Assembly: GCF_009193215.1 (NCBI RefSeq)
Contig: NZ_VYVA01000002.1
Location: 310,001-374,000, forward strand
Length of the DNA: 64,000 nucleotides
Source of the DNA: Flavicella marina
GTDB lineage: Bacteria > Bacteroidota > Bacteroidia > Flavobacteriales > Flavobacteriaceae
Direction of reading: 5' to 3'
This document shows positions 30,234 through 39,095 of this stretch, one piece after another (positions within the stretch are counted from its first letter, which is position 1; every line of letters begins with the position of its first letter). Under the pieces are notes generated by a model. That model saw only the letters and a list, made by a program, of their open reading frames with translations. It did not search any database and had not been told where the DNA came from. Both the position numbers and the translations under genes were made by a program.

Positions 30234-30365
30234 TTAGAACTTCAAACCTACTAAAAAGAAAACAAAATATCCCAACACACAGCGAGGAGAACTAATTCCG
30301 TTTTCATGTTCATGATATAGGACTTCATTAGGAATATTCGCTAGTTCTTTAAATGTAGTAATCAT
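30234..30365 (-). CDS. possible 43-aa small protein
   Basis: A short frame starts MITTFKELANIPNEVLYHEH and ends in a hydrophobic stretch (CVLGYFVFFLVGLKF). It fills most of the gap between two minus-strand genes. There is no ribosome-binding sequence to speak of, which is normal here, and no family is known. It could be a small membrane peptide or chance. Confidence 0.3.
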   Translation of the reverse strand: MITTFKELANIPNEVLYHEHENGISSPRCVLGYFVFFLVGLKF

Positions 30366-30383
30366 TGTAGGTTTTTATGCTTA

Positions 30384-30752
30384 TCATTTCTTGTTATGTT
30401 TGATTTGCATAAATGCAAGATATGAAATCCAAATTGCAATAATACCTATTATTAAGTTTCCGATGAAAGAGATATGAAACATACGGAATAGAATAATAGA
30501 GAAACTTGCAATGACCCACGAGACATCTAATAATGATATGCTGTTTACTAACTTCTTGTTGTTCAAAAATTTTAGAGCAATCAAAAATACATAGAATGAA
30601 AAAAACACCAAACCTAAGCCTGTTATAGTAAAAACTAAAGTATCTTCAATAAGGAACAATGAAGAAAAGTATTTTGAGAAAAAGATTAGTAGTAATCCAC
30701 TGAACCCTGAAAAAGCTGCATTTAAAATAAGGTGTGTTTTTAGTGTTTTCAT
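30384..30752 (-). CDS. hypothetical four-helix membrane protein
   Basis: A 122-residue protein with four hydrophobic segments covering most of its length (LILNAAFSGFSGLLLIFFSK, VFTITGLGLVFFSFYVFLI, SWVIASFSIILF, LIIGIIAIWISYL). It resembles small SPW/DoxX-like membrane proteins, but no defining motif is seen. It is the last gene of an apparent unit with the VOC and SRPBCC genes (30-bp gap). Confidence 0.7.
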   Translation of the reverse strand: MKTLKTHLILNAAFSGFSGLLLIFFSKYFSSLFLIEDTLVFTITGLGLVFFSFYVFLIALKFLNNKKLVNSISLLDVSWVIASFSIILFRMFHISFIGNLIIGIIAIWISYLAFMQIKHNKK

Positions 30753-30782
30753 GATGAAATTAGTATGTTTTTATGTGACTTT

Positions 30783-31214
30783 CTATGTGTTTAATTCTTT
30801 TTGTAAATCGAAATCAGAAAAATGTAAAATAAATCCGTTAATGTCTTGGATTACAAATTCATTCGCACCGTTGTAAGGAGTAACCGCAAGAGGTCTAATA
30901 ACATCAGCTTTGTTTTTTATTGCTTCGTACCATTGTACAATATTTTCAACTCTTATCCATAGCGTTAAGGCTGCTCCATTTTTTTGATTTTCTAATTCAG
31001 GAAATTCTTCGGTAAGCGAAGTCGTACTCTGTAAGAAGAGTTCGATATTATCTTTTTTAATATAAGCCCAATAGGCTATATCATTGTTGGTAGATTTATA
31101 AACAGTTTCAAACCCAAGATTGTTATAATAATTAAGTGTTTTATCTACATCTGGTACCATTAAATTGTTTGATATTGATAATAGTTTACTTTTGTTTTCT
31201 GTTGCTTTATTCAT
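30783..31214 (-). CDS. VOC family protein
   Basis: A 143-residue one-module-pair glyoxalase fold: SNNLMVPDVDKTLNYYNNLGFE, IELFLQSTTSLTEEFPEL, and closing FVIQDINGFILHFSDF. It looks like a bleomycin-resistance-type binding protein; the ligand is unknown. The start overlaps the end of the upstream SRPBCC gene by 8 bp, so the two are translationally coupled. Confidence 0.82.
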   Translation of the reverse strand: MNKATENKSKLLSISNNLMVPDVDKTLNYYNNLGFETVYKSTNNDIAYWAYIKKDNIELFLQSTTSLTEEFPELENQKNGAALTLWIRVENIVQWYEAIKNKADVIRPLAVTPYNGANEFVIQDINGFILHFSDFDLQKELNT

Positions 31215-32343
31215 TTTGTCTGTGGTTTTCTAATTGTCTTTTTTTAGCTTCTGAGACCTCACCGGTTTCAGCATAAATTTTTAATTCATTTTGTACAATT
31301 CTTACTTGTTTTTTCATTTGTTGGGTAATCAATCCACTCAAAAAGAAACCTGATATAGGTTTCATGTGCATAGTTATGTCCATTACTATTCTTGATTGGT
31401 TTTTACTAATTTCTACTACTTTCCAATGGTTGCTTGCTAATGAAATAAATCCAGGAGTTCCTTCAGTTAAATTATAAGCTAATTCTCTGTTTTCATCACT
31501 AAATAATATCAGCTCTTCCGTTACTTTATTCCCTTTACTGATGTTCGTTTCACAGGTTCTGGTAGAGCAGGTTGCGCCTTCAAAACGAGATTCACCAGAT
31601 CCATAGGAGTGATTCAATGTTGAAGTCCATTCGGCTGTTTTATCGAATTCTCTACAAATAGCCCAAAGTGAGTCTGCAGAAACATAAACAATGTCACTTG
31701 TCAATGTTTCTTTTACAATTTTAAATTTTGATTCTTGTTTTAATTGCTCATTTTGGAGTTGTTGTATTCTATTTTTTTTTGATGGAGATAGCTCACCTTT
31801 TTCAGCATAATATTTTACATCGTAAAAAATCCCATTTGCGTTTTTGTTTATTGCCTTTAACATAGGCTTCTTTAAAAAGAAAGCTTGAAATTTTTTCATA
31901 TACATTACTGTTGTGATTTTCACAACAGATTTGTTGTGTCCTGTATCGATAACTTCATATTGCGTCTCATTTGAAATAATAAATTTAGGAAATTTAGTTG
32001 AAGCAAATCTGATGATTCGACTCTCTGGGGTATATACAATTAGATCTTCGTGGGATTTATGATGGCCTTTTGAGTTCACAGAACTCACTCTTTTACTCCA
32101 TGTAATACCTTCAAAAATTTCAGGACCAAAATAATCTGTGCTGTCGAGTAAAGTGCTCCAAATAGATATATCTGGATGTTTGATGATGTTCCAAACAGAA
32201 TCTGCAGAAATGTTCATGGTTTCGCTTGTTCTAATTGTTTTAATTTCTGAATATTTTTTTTTATTCTGTGCCATAACTTTTGAATTAAATGCAGTAATTA
32301 ATAATGTAAATAGCATTATTATTATAGATCGCTTTATTTTCAT
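31207..32343 (-). CDS. exported tandem SRPBCC (polyketide-cyclase-like) protein
   Basis: A 378-residue protein with a signal peptide (ITAFNSKVMAQ). Two homologous START/SRPBCC-like domains follow, at about 35-195 and 205-360. Each begins with a phrase like ISADSVWNIIKHPDIS or VSADSLWAICREFDK and ends with SGFFLSGLITQQMKK-like helices. The folds bind hydrophobic ligands. It lies 66 bp after an AraC-type regulator and in front of the VOC gene, suggesting a response to a small lipophilic compound. Confidence 0.75.
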   Translation of the reverse strand: MKIKRSIIIMLFTLLITAFNSKVMAQNKKKYSEIKTIRTSETMNISADSVWNIIKHPDISIWSTLLDSTDYFGPEIFEGITWSKRVSSVNSKGHHKSHEDLIVYTPESRIIRFASTKFPKFIISNETQYEVIDTGHNKSVVKITTVMYMKKFQAFFLKKPMLKAINKNANGIFYDVKYYAEKGELSPSKKNRIQQLQNEQLKQESKFKIVKETLTSDIVYVSADSLWAICREFDKTAEWTSTLNHSYGSGESRFEGATCSTRTCETNISKGNKVTEELILFSDENRELAYNLTEGTPGFISLASNHWKVVEISKNQSRIVMDITMHMKPISGFFLSGLITQQMKKQVRIVQNELKIYAETGEVSEAKKRQLENHRQNE

Positions 32344-32409
32344 AATTTACTTTATATCTAAAGCAAATTTATGTGTTGAATGTGGCAAGGATTCGTCTGT
32401 AAAGTTTTT

Positions 32410-33258
32410 CTATTTGTCTGAGAAGTTTGATCTGTATTCTGAAGGAGAGACACCATATTTGTTCTTGAAAACTCTAGACATGTGAGCTAAGGTTTTAAAT
32501 TCACAATCATAAGCGATATTACTTAGTGAGTCGTTGGATACGGTTATCAGTTGAGCAACTTTTTCAATACGTTTCCCAATAAGATAGTTGTTTGGGGTGT
32601 CGTTGTAAATTTCTTTAAATGTTTTTTTAAAAGTCGATAAACTTTGGTTTGTCAATTGTGCCAATTCTTCAATACCTAGCGAAGAACAAATATGTGCGTT
32701 TATCACCTCTTTAAAAGCAAACGTTTTTCTTTTGTAGAGATTGGTCATAATTCCCAATACCTCTGAAGAATTGTCTGAATTAAGGAGTAATAAGATGAGC
32801 TCTTTAACTTTTAATTCAAGTAATTCTTCATTTACCAATTCTTGGTTGTCAAATATGGAAACTAGGCTAGAAGCATACTGTTCTAATAGAATATTGCTGT
32901 CTATCATCGCAGAATTCACAAGTAATTCATGAGAATTTTTGTTAGAAAGAGGTGAGTGTGAATTAAAATAAAGCTTGTCAAATACTTCTTTGTGAAATTT
33001 AACTACGATAGCTTGGTAATCTGTTATGCCGTTAATAGCTGTTGTACAAAATGAACTATTACCACACTTTGCGAGTAACGCTTGCTTCTCACTAAGATGA
33101 ATTTCATCGGTTTCTGAATAATCAATACATCCACCTTTTAAAATATATACAAACGCCGCTTCGTCTTCTGGCATAGGTGTAGCCATTTTTATGGGTGCTG
33201 TTATTGTCACCAAATTGAACAAGGGCTTACCGAATAATTCTATTGTTTTTACCTCCAT
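32410..33258 (-). CDS. AraC-family transcriptional regulator
   Basis: A 282-residue protein with an N-terminal cupin-like domain (EDEAAFVYILKGGCIDYSE). The C-terminal AraC HTH pair has SLGIEELAQLTNQSLSTFKK and SLSNIAYDCEFKTLAHMSRVFKNKYGVSPSEYR. It is the first gene upstream of the SRPBCC-VOC-membrane protein cluster and is a good candidate for its regulator. No operator is evident by eye. Confidence 0.86.
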   Translation of the reverse strand: MEVKTIELFGKPLFNLVTITAPIKMATPMPEDEAAFVYILKGGCIDYSETDEIHLSEKQALLAKCGNSSFCTTAINGITDYQAIVVKFHKEVFDKLYFNSHSPLSNKNSHELLVNSAMIDSNILLEQYASSLVSIFDNQELVNEELLELKVKELILLLLNSDNSSEVLGIMTNLYKRKTFAFKEVINAHICSSLGIEELAQLTNQSLSTFKKTFKEIYNDTPNNYLIGKRIEKVAQLITVSNDSLSNIAYDCEFKTLAHMSRVFKNKYGVSPSEYRSNFSDK

Positions 33259-33362
33259 AATGTTATAAAATTAAGATAGATTTTATTGGTGAGTTTGTCT
33301 GAGAAGTTTTTTGTAAAAAAAGAGTATCATTTGATGCTAGTTAGTTTATCGTACCTCACAAT

Positions 33363-33770
33363 TTATTCAGTTTCTTCAAGATCTGACAATAATTCAAATA
33401 GAATAAAATATACTTTGTTTTCGTATTCAGAAAGTTCATCTGCTTCTTGAATAAATCGTATAGATAATTGTTCAATCAATGTTTTGATCTCCGTATCGGT
33501 TCTGTTTAAGATTTGAATTGCTCGATCTACCAGATTGTCATTGTACTGATGCAAACTAGCGATTAGAAGGCGTGCGTTGTTAATATTGCTGTCCTCTTTT
33601 AACAGACAGCCAATGATTCCAATGCTTTCATAGGATTCAGTTTTACATGCGTTTAAGAGATTTAAATCCTCTTGTGTTAATTCTATTTGTTTTTCGAATA
33701 ATCGCGTCAGTTCAGAATGCCTTTCGTAATCACTATTGGGGTTCAGAATTTTTTGCTTGTCTAAATTCAT
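33363..33770 (-). CDS. hypothetical helical protein
   Basis: A 135-residue acidic, all-helical soluble protein with no Trp, rich in Leu, Glu and Asn. The sequence suggests ankyrin- or HEAT-like helix pairs (LNLLNACKTESYESIGIIG, NARLLIASLHQYNDNLVDRA) but no firm repeat. No family is recognised. It stands alone between the AraC gene and a gene remnant. Confidence 0.6.
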   Translation of the reverse strand: MNLDKQKILNPNSDYERHSELTRLFEKQIELTQEDLNLLNACKTESYESIGIIGCLLKEDSNINNARLLIASLHQYNDNLVDRAIQILNRTDTEIKTLIEQLSIRFIQEADELSEYENKVYFILFELLSDLEETE

Positions 33771-33834
33771 AGCACTCTTTTTGCAGCAATTTAAATATAA
33801 ATTTTAGGAATTGGCTAGGAGGGGGCTATTCTAA

Positions 33835-34050
33835 TTACAAACCCTCAACTTTGATATTGTTCATTTTTTTCCACATAGCAATATTGCCGCTATGTACAGC
33901 GCGGTGTGTTATTAGGTGATGTGAAAACCAAGAATCTAAATTGGTATAAAATTGAGCGAGCATTTTGCTTGGGTGAATGCTTTTTCTTTGTTGATCAGAT
34001 AAGTTTGTATACACGTTCAAAAGGGTGTCATAGGATACAATAAAAATTTA
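33835..34050 (-). pseudogene. C-terminal remnant of an unidentified protein
   Basis: The open frame reads SYDTLLNVYTNLSDQQRKSI and goes on to a Trp/His-rich end (WFSHHLITHRAVHSGNIAMW). The frame is closed by a stop just upstream (about 34060) and has no ATG or usable ribosome-binding site. It therefore looks like the tail of a longer protein that has lost its front. Another truncated gene tail lies 120 bp further on, so this gap is a site of gene decay. Confidence 0.4.
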
Positions 34051-34156
34051 TATAATTCCTTGATTGTATTGTTCATTATTCAAAACTTGAGCTACTAATA
34101 TTATAGTGCTAAGTTCTGTTTTTAAAATACCAATTGCAATAGTGTAATTTAATCAA

Positions 34157-34230
34157 GTATAAATATTTTTTCTAAACTCCACCCTTTGGCTAATTCATCA
34201 ACCAGTTTGTCTAAATATCTTACTTATTGA
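34157..34230 (-). pseudogene. truncated copy of the DUF2200 gene 3' end
   Basis: About 70 bp nearly match the 3' end of the gene at 35945-36301. The shared stretch includes the part encoding DKLVDELAKGWSLEKI, with a few substitutions and an early stop. Only the tail is present. It arose from a partial duplication or from decay of a tandem copy. The rest of the 34020-34311 gap shows nothing else. Confidence 0.65.
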
Positions 34231-34310
34231 GTTAAAGGCATTCTATTCCTTGTACTTGGAACGAATCAATTCCAGTAATGAATATAAAACTATTTAAAAG
34301 ATTCAAGCTG

Positions 34311-35498
34311 TTAGAAAAGTGTATATCCGAATATGACAGACATAGTTTTATAATCAGAAATCCATGTTGCGTAATCCTTTAAAATGTCTCTTTTCGTATG
34401 ATATCTAAATTCTAGACTGTATTTATTGTTGTAATTGTAACCTACACCCAAAGCTAAATTAACCTTAGAACTAACATCTAGGGTTCCAATATTTGAATTA
34501 AAGGGAATATCGTAAATGAAAGAACCGTTTACAAAAAATTTCGATTTTTCGTTTAAAAACATATAATGTCTAATTCCAATTGGTAGTTCTATTGACTTAT
34601 AATTTACTTCTGTGTCACTAGAACTCAAGAGTCCTGAACCTTCTCCTGTAAAATATTGGTAAGTAGGTTCTACTATTATGGCCCATTTGTTATTGTTAAA
34701 CTTCATTATGAATTCGAGTTCTAGTCCCATTCGAAACGTCATTTTATTTCCGAAATCTATGTTTTTCGAACGAGCATAATCATTACTTATAGCTAAAGAA
34801 GAGCTATTTATACCGGGTCTAATGTTCAAATTAAAAAGATCTGTCTTTGATTTTTCTTCAAAATTTACAAATTCTGAGTTTTTACAGGTGTTGTACTTGA
34901 CAAATATTTTTAATAGTTCATTCTGTTTATATTCTAGATGTTTTAAGTTGTCCATAGAAATATCGGTACAACTCAAATTATTATACAATTGACGTCTAAA
35001 CTCTTTGTTGAATGCTATATTATTATTGTCTTTTTTGTATTCTACGTATATAAGTTGTTCGATGCTTTTGTCGGTAGTTTCGTAAAAGTATCTCGTAAGA
35101 CTTTTGTCTTTGTACATCAATAAAGTAGCATCACCTTCAATCAATACTTTTAAAAATAGCCTTTCTTTCTTGAATACAGGATTCTTATTACTAGATAATA
35201 AGTCGAGATTCGTGTTGTAAGATCTATCAATAAGAACGTCATATCTTAAGTGTTTTGAAAAATCATTGATTCCAAATTCTTTTACAGAATCAATGGTTAA
35301 TGTTTGCTTTTCGGCTTGTTCTGATACTTTGAATTCAAATTTGGTTGGATTATTATTCCAATCTGAATTTTTTATCAAACCAGTGATTTTTGTGTTCGTA
35401 TTGTCAATATAATATCCATCTACAAAAGATATTTGAGCGTTACCGTTAATTGAAAAGATGAAAGCAATAGTGAAAAATAAAAGGTAAATCTTGTTCAT
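34311..35498 (-). CDS. outer-membrane beta-barrel-like protein
   Basis: A 395-residue exported protein with signal peptide IYLLFFTIAFIFSINGNAQ. The first half is soluble and beta-rich. The second half (about 220-395) alternates polar and hydrophobic residues and ends in an aromatic residue (MSVIFGYTLF), as outer-membrane porin-like barrels of Bacteroidota do. Immediately upstream of the ATG is a run of about 15 A in gene sense, where a change in length could alter translation. No ligand or role is known. Confidence 0.7.
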   Translation of the reverse strand: MNKIYLLFFTIAFIFSINGNAQISFVDGYYIDNTNTKITGLIKNSDWNNNPTKFEFKVSEQAEKQTLTIDSVKEFGINDFSKHLRYDVLIDRSYNTNLDLLSSNKNPVFKKERLFLKVLIEGDATLLMYKDKSLTRYFYETTDKSIEQLIYVEYKKDNNNIAFNKEFRRQLYNNLSCTDISMDNLKHLEYKQNELLKIFVKYNTCKNSEFVNFEEKSKTDLFNLNIRPGINSSSLAISNDYARSKNIDFGNKMTFRMGLELEFIMKFNNNKWAIIVEPTYQYFTGEGSGLLSSSDTEVNYKSIELPIGIRHYMFLNEKSKFFVNGSFIYDIPFNSNIGTLDVSSKVNLALGVGYNYNNKYSLEFRYHTKRDILKDYATWISDYKTMSVIFGYTLF

Positions 35499-35513
35499 TT
35501 TTTTTTTTTTTTT
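35499..35513. repeat. homopolymer T15 (A15 in gene sense) abutting a start codon
   Basis: Fifteen consecutive T on the plus strand lie directly upstream of the start codon of the 34311-35498 gene, occupying its translation initiation region. Such tracts slip easily in replication. Confidence 0.8.
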
Positions 35514-35944
35514 GTAAAAGTCAACTACTTATTTGAATTTAGAAAAACACATTACGATGATTACTTATTACCTCTTTTTTGCGATTGTATGCAATAGGGA
35601 AGAGGTATGTAAAAGCATTTGTTTTCGTATCGTAGTTCGCGAATTTCATAGCATTAATTGCTGGCAATTTAAAAATAAAAACAATACAAAAAGAAGTGAA
35701 GGTATGTAAAATACTGATTGTTATTAACAGTTTTACAATCTGTCAAAGAGTTGTGTGGAATGGGTTTTTATTGAGTCAAATAGCTTAAAATAAGTGCATT
35801 GATAATTTTATTTTGTTGTTGAGTTATGTAATGAAAACAATAATCTGTTCCATATGTTAAAAAGAGTATTGAGATAGTTGTAATAAAATGTCAGGTATCG
35901 TTTTCAAAATAAGAAGAATCTATTCGATGACTTTAGGATTTAAT
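35514..35944. other. 430-bp intergenic region with one hairpin
   Basis: No gene is seen here. The one structure is a stem TACCTCTT (35569-35576) with AAGAGGTA (35600-35607), containing a smaller inner palindrome around TTGC/GCAA. No U-tract follows, so it is not a standard terminator. It may be a leader element of the gene at 34311, whose promoter must lie here. Confidence 0.4.
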
Positions 35945-36301
35945 TTATTCATGTCTACATATTTTTTCTAAACTCCACCCTTTGGCTAATTCATCAACCA
36001 ATTTGTCTAAATATCTTACTTGTTGAGTCAAAGAGTTTTGAATTTCCTCGACTTTATAACCGCAAATTTTTCCAGTGATTTGATGGGCATTTTTATTCAT
36101 AGTTGCACCAGAGAAAAACGATTCAAATGTTTCGTTAGTTTCTATTCGTTCATGAAGTTTATCTTCATTATAACCAGTTAACCATTCTATTACTTCATGC
36201 AACTCTTTCTTCGTTCTTCCCTTTTTTTCAATTTTCGTGACATAGTGTGGGTAGATAGATGCGAAAGTCATTTTTGCTATTCTCTCATCTTGTTTCGTCA
36301 T
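35945..36301 (-). CDS. DUF2200 family protein
   Basis: A 118-residue protein from the chosen ATG (MTKQDERIAKMTFASIYPHY). This start is preferred over the longer frame to 36361 because it is the family N-terminus. It contains KKGRTKKELHEVIEWLTGYN and FFSGATMNKNAHQITGKICGY, the DUF2200 pattern, and ends in LAKGWSLEKICR. The function is unknown. A truncated copy of its tail lies at 34157-34230. Confidence 0.85.
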   Translation of the reverse strand: MTKQDERIAKMTFASIYPHYVTKIEKKGRTKKELHEVIEWLTGYNEDKLHERIETNETFESFFSGATMNKNAHQITGKICGYKVEEIQNSLTQQVRYLDKLVDELAKGWSLEKICRHE

Positions 36302-36406
36302 AATAATATATTTATTTTTGATCAACCTAAGCAAATATAACACTTCAGAAGCAAATATCAAGTTTGCTTCTAAACTGCTATGAGTTACATTTTCAGCAAA
36401 AAAATG

Positions 36407-37363
36407 TTAAAAGGGTGCGATATTATCTTTAGGTTCGGATGGAATCTTCCAACGCTCGTTAGCTGAAACATTTTGTCTCATTTTTGAATTAGTGCTTGCG
36501 TTGATCTCACTGCCGTAGCTACTTGCATTTCCTCTTGGTATTTGCATGCGATCACCGTAGAGCCAAACAACTAAATTATTACGTTGACCGCTTATGATTG
36601 GGTGTGTTGCATGTGGCACAGCTCCACTGTGAATGATTGCTTTTCCTGGTTCAAATATAGCTTGTACCACTTTACCTGTTGTCCTGTCATGAAAATCAAC
36701 TTCAGAACCTGTAAAATCTTCATCTGGTAGATTTATGTTAATATTTAAGGTGGCAGCAGAAGCATCTGTATGCGCATGTAAATCCTTATCCTTATCAGGA
36801 TTGTACTGAATAGAAAAACCAAACGTTTGGGTGTCGTAGCCATAAGTTCCAATTAGCAAACGAGCAATTGGTCTCATGAAACGATCCATAAGATCTTTAT
36901 AAAAGGCCTGAAAATTCGGTGCAGCAAGATGTCCCGCTGAACGTGGGTCGAGCATGATTCCATAACGGTTTAATTGAATACCATAGGGAGCACGTTTTGG
37001 AATTGGGGCATTTGCCACAGCTTCTAAATAGGTCCGAAATTCTGCCAAACGGTCTATGTCAAAAAATTGAGCAGTATATACACCTGGAATTATTTCTTCC
37101 CATAAATCAGCAACTTTAGTTTCTTTCTCTGGATTTTCCCAAGCTTCTTTTACTGCTTTTCTCAACCTTGGATCCAATAACGTTTCGTCTGGAACTAATA
37201 AGTTGTTTTTATTTTCGATCTCCCATTCTGCCCAAGCATTTTCAAGAAGAGTTCTATTGTTGTTCCAAAAAGCAGCTACAGAAGGTTCACGTTTTAATGA
37301 AGCTTCTCGAGTAGGTATGCTTAAATCGCTTGCCTGTATAAGTGCATTTATTTTATTTTTCAT
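36407..37363 (-). CDS. 2-oxoglutarate/Fe(II) dioxygenase-like protein
   Basis: A 318-residue soluble protein with the double-stranded beta-helix signature. An H-x-D motif is in HAHTDASAATLNI (about 198-200), the distal His is in GAVPHATHP (about 251), and a 2-oxoglutarate-binding Arg is in SGQRNNLVVW (about 263). It resembles prolyl 4-hydroxylase-type oxygenases. The substrate is unknown. Its start overlaps the end of the SDR gene by 4 bp, so the two are coupled, and the HxlR regulator lies divergently upstream. Confidence 0.8.
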   Translation of the reverse strand: MKNKINALIQASDLSIPTREASLKREPSVAAFWNNNRTLLENAWAEWEIENKNNLLVPDETLLDPRLRKAVKEAWENPEKETKVADLWEEIIPGVYTAQFFDIDRLAEFRTYLEAVANAPIPKRAPYGIQLNRYGIMLDPRSAGHLAAPNFQAFYKDLMDRFMRPIARLLIGTYGYDTQTFGFSIQYNPDKDKDLHAHTDASAATLNININLPDEDFTGSEVDFHDRTTGKVVQAIFEPGKAIIHSGAVPHATHPIISGQRNNLVVWLYGDRMQIPRGNASSYGSEINASTNSKMRQNVSANERWKIPSEPKDNIAPF

Positions 37364-38157
37364 CTTTTTAAAATTTTGTTTGTTTCTAAAATCAATTGCT
37401 CAATTTTTTCTTGATTATATGCATCTATATGTGCTTTGGCAAAGTCTCCTTTGTCATTATCAAAATATTTTCCATTTGCTGATTCATGCTTTGCTAATGT
37501 TGCTAGTTCATATAGAATATGCGCTCCTTTGTCAGCAGATGACCAATATTTCCCATATGCTTCTATTGCCATATTGGTGTTTAATAAAGAACCCGGGTTT
37601 ACAGCTATAGTGATTGTTTTTTGATGTTTTTTTGCAAAATCAAAACTCCACATTGTCAGGGCTAATTTACTTTGTGCATAGGCTTCGTTACTTGAAATTG
37701 GTGTATTTCCTTTCAGGGCTTCTATGGCAACTGTTGCTTGCGCGGCAGAGCTTAAATTGATAATTCTTGGAGCACTACTATTATTTAGCAATGACAATAA
37801 TCCATTGGTAAGTAGATAAGGAGCTATAAAATTTACTGCAAATCTTAAGTCTAAATTCTTATTGTTTTTTGCTATCGAACTTTTAAAAACACCTGCATTA
37901 TTGATCAATACATCAATGCAAGAATACTCTTTTGATATTTTTGATATCATTTTGTGAATACTCAAAGTATCGGCTAAATCTGCAGTTACGCTATAAATAT
38001 TATTATTCTTTGTAGCTACTTTTATTTCTTCCAGAGTCTTTTTTAATTTTCCAGGATTTCTTCCGTGTAAAATTATTTGATGGCCATCATAAGCAAGTTT
38101 AATAGCTGTAAGTTTTCCAATTCCATCTGTACTTCCTGTAATTAATATTGTTTTCAT
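37360..38157 (-). CDS. short-chain dehydrogenase/reductase
   Basis: A 265-residue SDR. It has the cofactor motif ITGSTDGIGKLTA, an INNAGVFKS loop, and the catalytic Tyr/Lys in YAQSKLALT. It is followed with a 4-bp overlap by the 2OG oxygenase. It is transcribed divergently from an HxlR-type regulator, with 98 bp between start codons. That is the common layout for HxlR control of a redox gene. Confidence 0.87.
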   Translation of the reverse strand: MKTILITGSTDGIGKLTAIKLAYDGHQIILHGRNPGKLKKTLEEIKVATKNNNIYSVTADLADTLSIHKMISKISKEYSCIDVLINNAGVFKSSIAKNNKNLDLRFAVNFIAPYLLTNGLLSLLNNSSAPRIINLSSAAQATVAIEALKGNTPISSNEAYAQSKLALTMWSFDFAKKHQKTITIAVNPGSLLNTNMAIEAYGKYWSSADKGAHILYELATLAKHESANGKYFDNDKGDFAKAHIDAYNQEKIEQLILETNKILKR

Positions 38158-38174
38158 TTTACGCTATTTTCTTA

Positions 38175-38195
38175 TTACTATAAAAATTATAGTAA
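38175..38195. promoter_or_regulatory. palindromic operator between SDR and hxlR
   Basis: TTACTATAA-AAA-TTATAGTAA is a 9-bp perfect inverted repeat in the divergent intergenic region. Further ACTATA/TATAGT half-sites (AGTATAGTATT at about 38204, GATAGTAT near 38242) lie beside it. HxlR regulators bind such palindromes, so binding by the adjacent HxlR protein is likely. Confidence 0.55.
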
Positions 38196-38215
38196 CAAAA
38201 TTAAGTATAGTATTG

Positions 38216-38223
38216 TATATTTG
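38216..38223 (+). promoter_or_regulatory. candidate -7 box of the hxlR gene (TATATTTG)
   Basis: TATATTTG fits TAnnTTTG and lies 32 bp before the hxlR start codon. No clear TTTG -33 element is present at the expected place. The palindromic operator occupies that position. Confidence 0.45.
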
Positions 38224-38255
38224 CAATAACGGTCAAAAAGGATAGTATAAATTTT

Positions 38256-38612
38256 ATGAAAACAACAGAAGAAAAAAAGTATACATTCAGAGGAAATACA
38301 TATCCCTGTTGTGCAAGTTTAACGATGGGTATTATTGGTGGAAAATGGAAAACCGTTATTCTTTACCACTTGATGAATGAAACACTCAGGTATAATGAGT
38401 TGAGGAAATCTATGCCTACAGTTACAGAAAGAACGTTGAGTCTGCAGCTGAAAGCCTTAGAAGAAGACGGTTTGATAGAACGAAAAGTTTTTACCGCGAA
38501 ACCGCCTTTGAAAGTGGAATATTCTTTAACCGAGTTTGGTAAAACCTTACTACCATTAATTCAAATCATCGCTGATTGGGGTGTTGTTGTAGCGGATAAA
38601 TATTCGAAGTAA
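38256..38612 (+). CDS. HxlR-family winged-helix regulator
   Basis: A 118-residue HxlR protein, the only well-supported plus-strand gene in the window. Family hallmarks are CCASLTMGIIGGKWKTVILYHL with the N-terminal Cys pair, LRYNELRKSMPTVTERTLSLQL as the recognition region, and a wing with PLKVEYSLTEFGKTL. The N-terminal Cys residues may sense electrophiles or redox state. It is divergent from the SDR-oxygenase pair, with a palindromic operator between. Confidence 0.9.
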   Translation: MKTTEEKKYTFRGNTYPCCASLTMGIIGGKWKTVILYHLMNETLRYNELRKSMPTVTERTLSLQLKALEEDGLIERKVFTAKPPLKVEYSLTEFGKTLLPLIQIIADWGVVVADKYSK

Positions 38613-38719
38613 TTATTGAATTTGATTATTTGTTTTTTCTAGAGAGGGTATTTAAATTTTATGAATATCACCAATACAAATTGTGACTTGATAAAATAAA
38701 AACATGATTTTGTCAAGTA

Positions 38720-39007
38720 CTAAAAACCATAGAAAGAATGCTTCTCTTCAGGTATTTCAAATTCTTTAGTTTCAATTAGTTTTCCATTTTTATCATACAA
38801 TTTCCATTCACCTACAGTTTTTCCGTTTTTGTATTTACCAATAGATTCTAATTTCCCGTTTTCGTGGTATTTTTTCCATTCACCATCACGTTTTCCATAG
38901 TTCCATTTACCAATGATTGTTAATTGTCCGTTTTCATAGTATGTTCTCCATTCACCTTGGTGATCTCCATCTTCATATTGTCTTTTGTTTATTACGTATG
39001 CATACAT
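38720..39007 (-). CDS. MORN_2/YwqK-type repeat protein
   Basis: A 95-residue protein made of three repeats of about 23 residues of the type GEWRTYYENGQLTIIGKW, GEWKKYHENGKLESIGKY and GEWKLYDKNGKLIETKEF. This is the MORN_2 repeat of YwqK-like proteins. Some are called antitoxins, but no toxin partner is nearby. It is short for the family and has no signal peptide. Confidence 0.75.
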   Translation of the reverse strand: MYAYVINKRQYEDGDHQGEWRTYYENGQLTIIGKWNYGKRDGEWKKYHENGKLESIGKYKNGKTVGEWKLYDKNGKLIETKEFEIPEEKHSFYGF

Positions 39008-39095
39008 TGGTTTTACCTCTGACTTAATGCGAATTCTTGCGAGTTAATTTAAAGAGTCAAATAAAAGTTGCTCAACTAAGCTATGACTTGCATTT

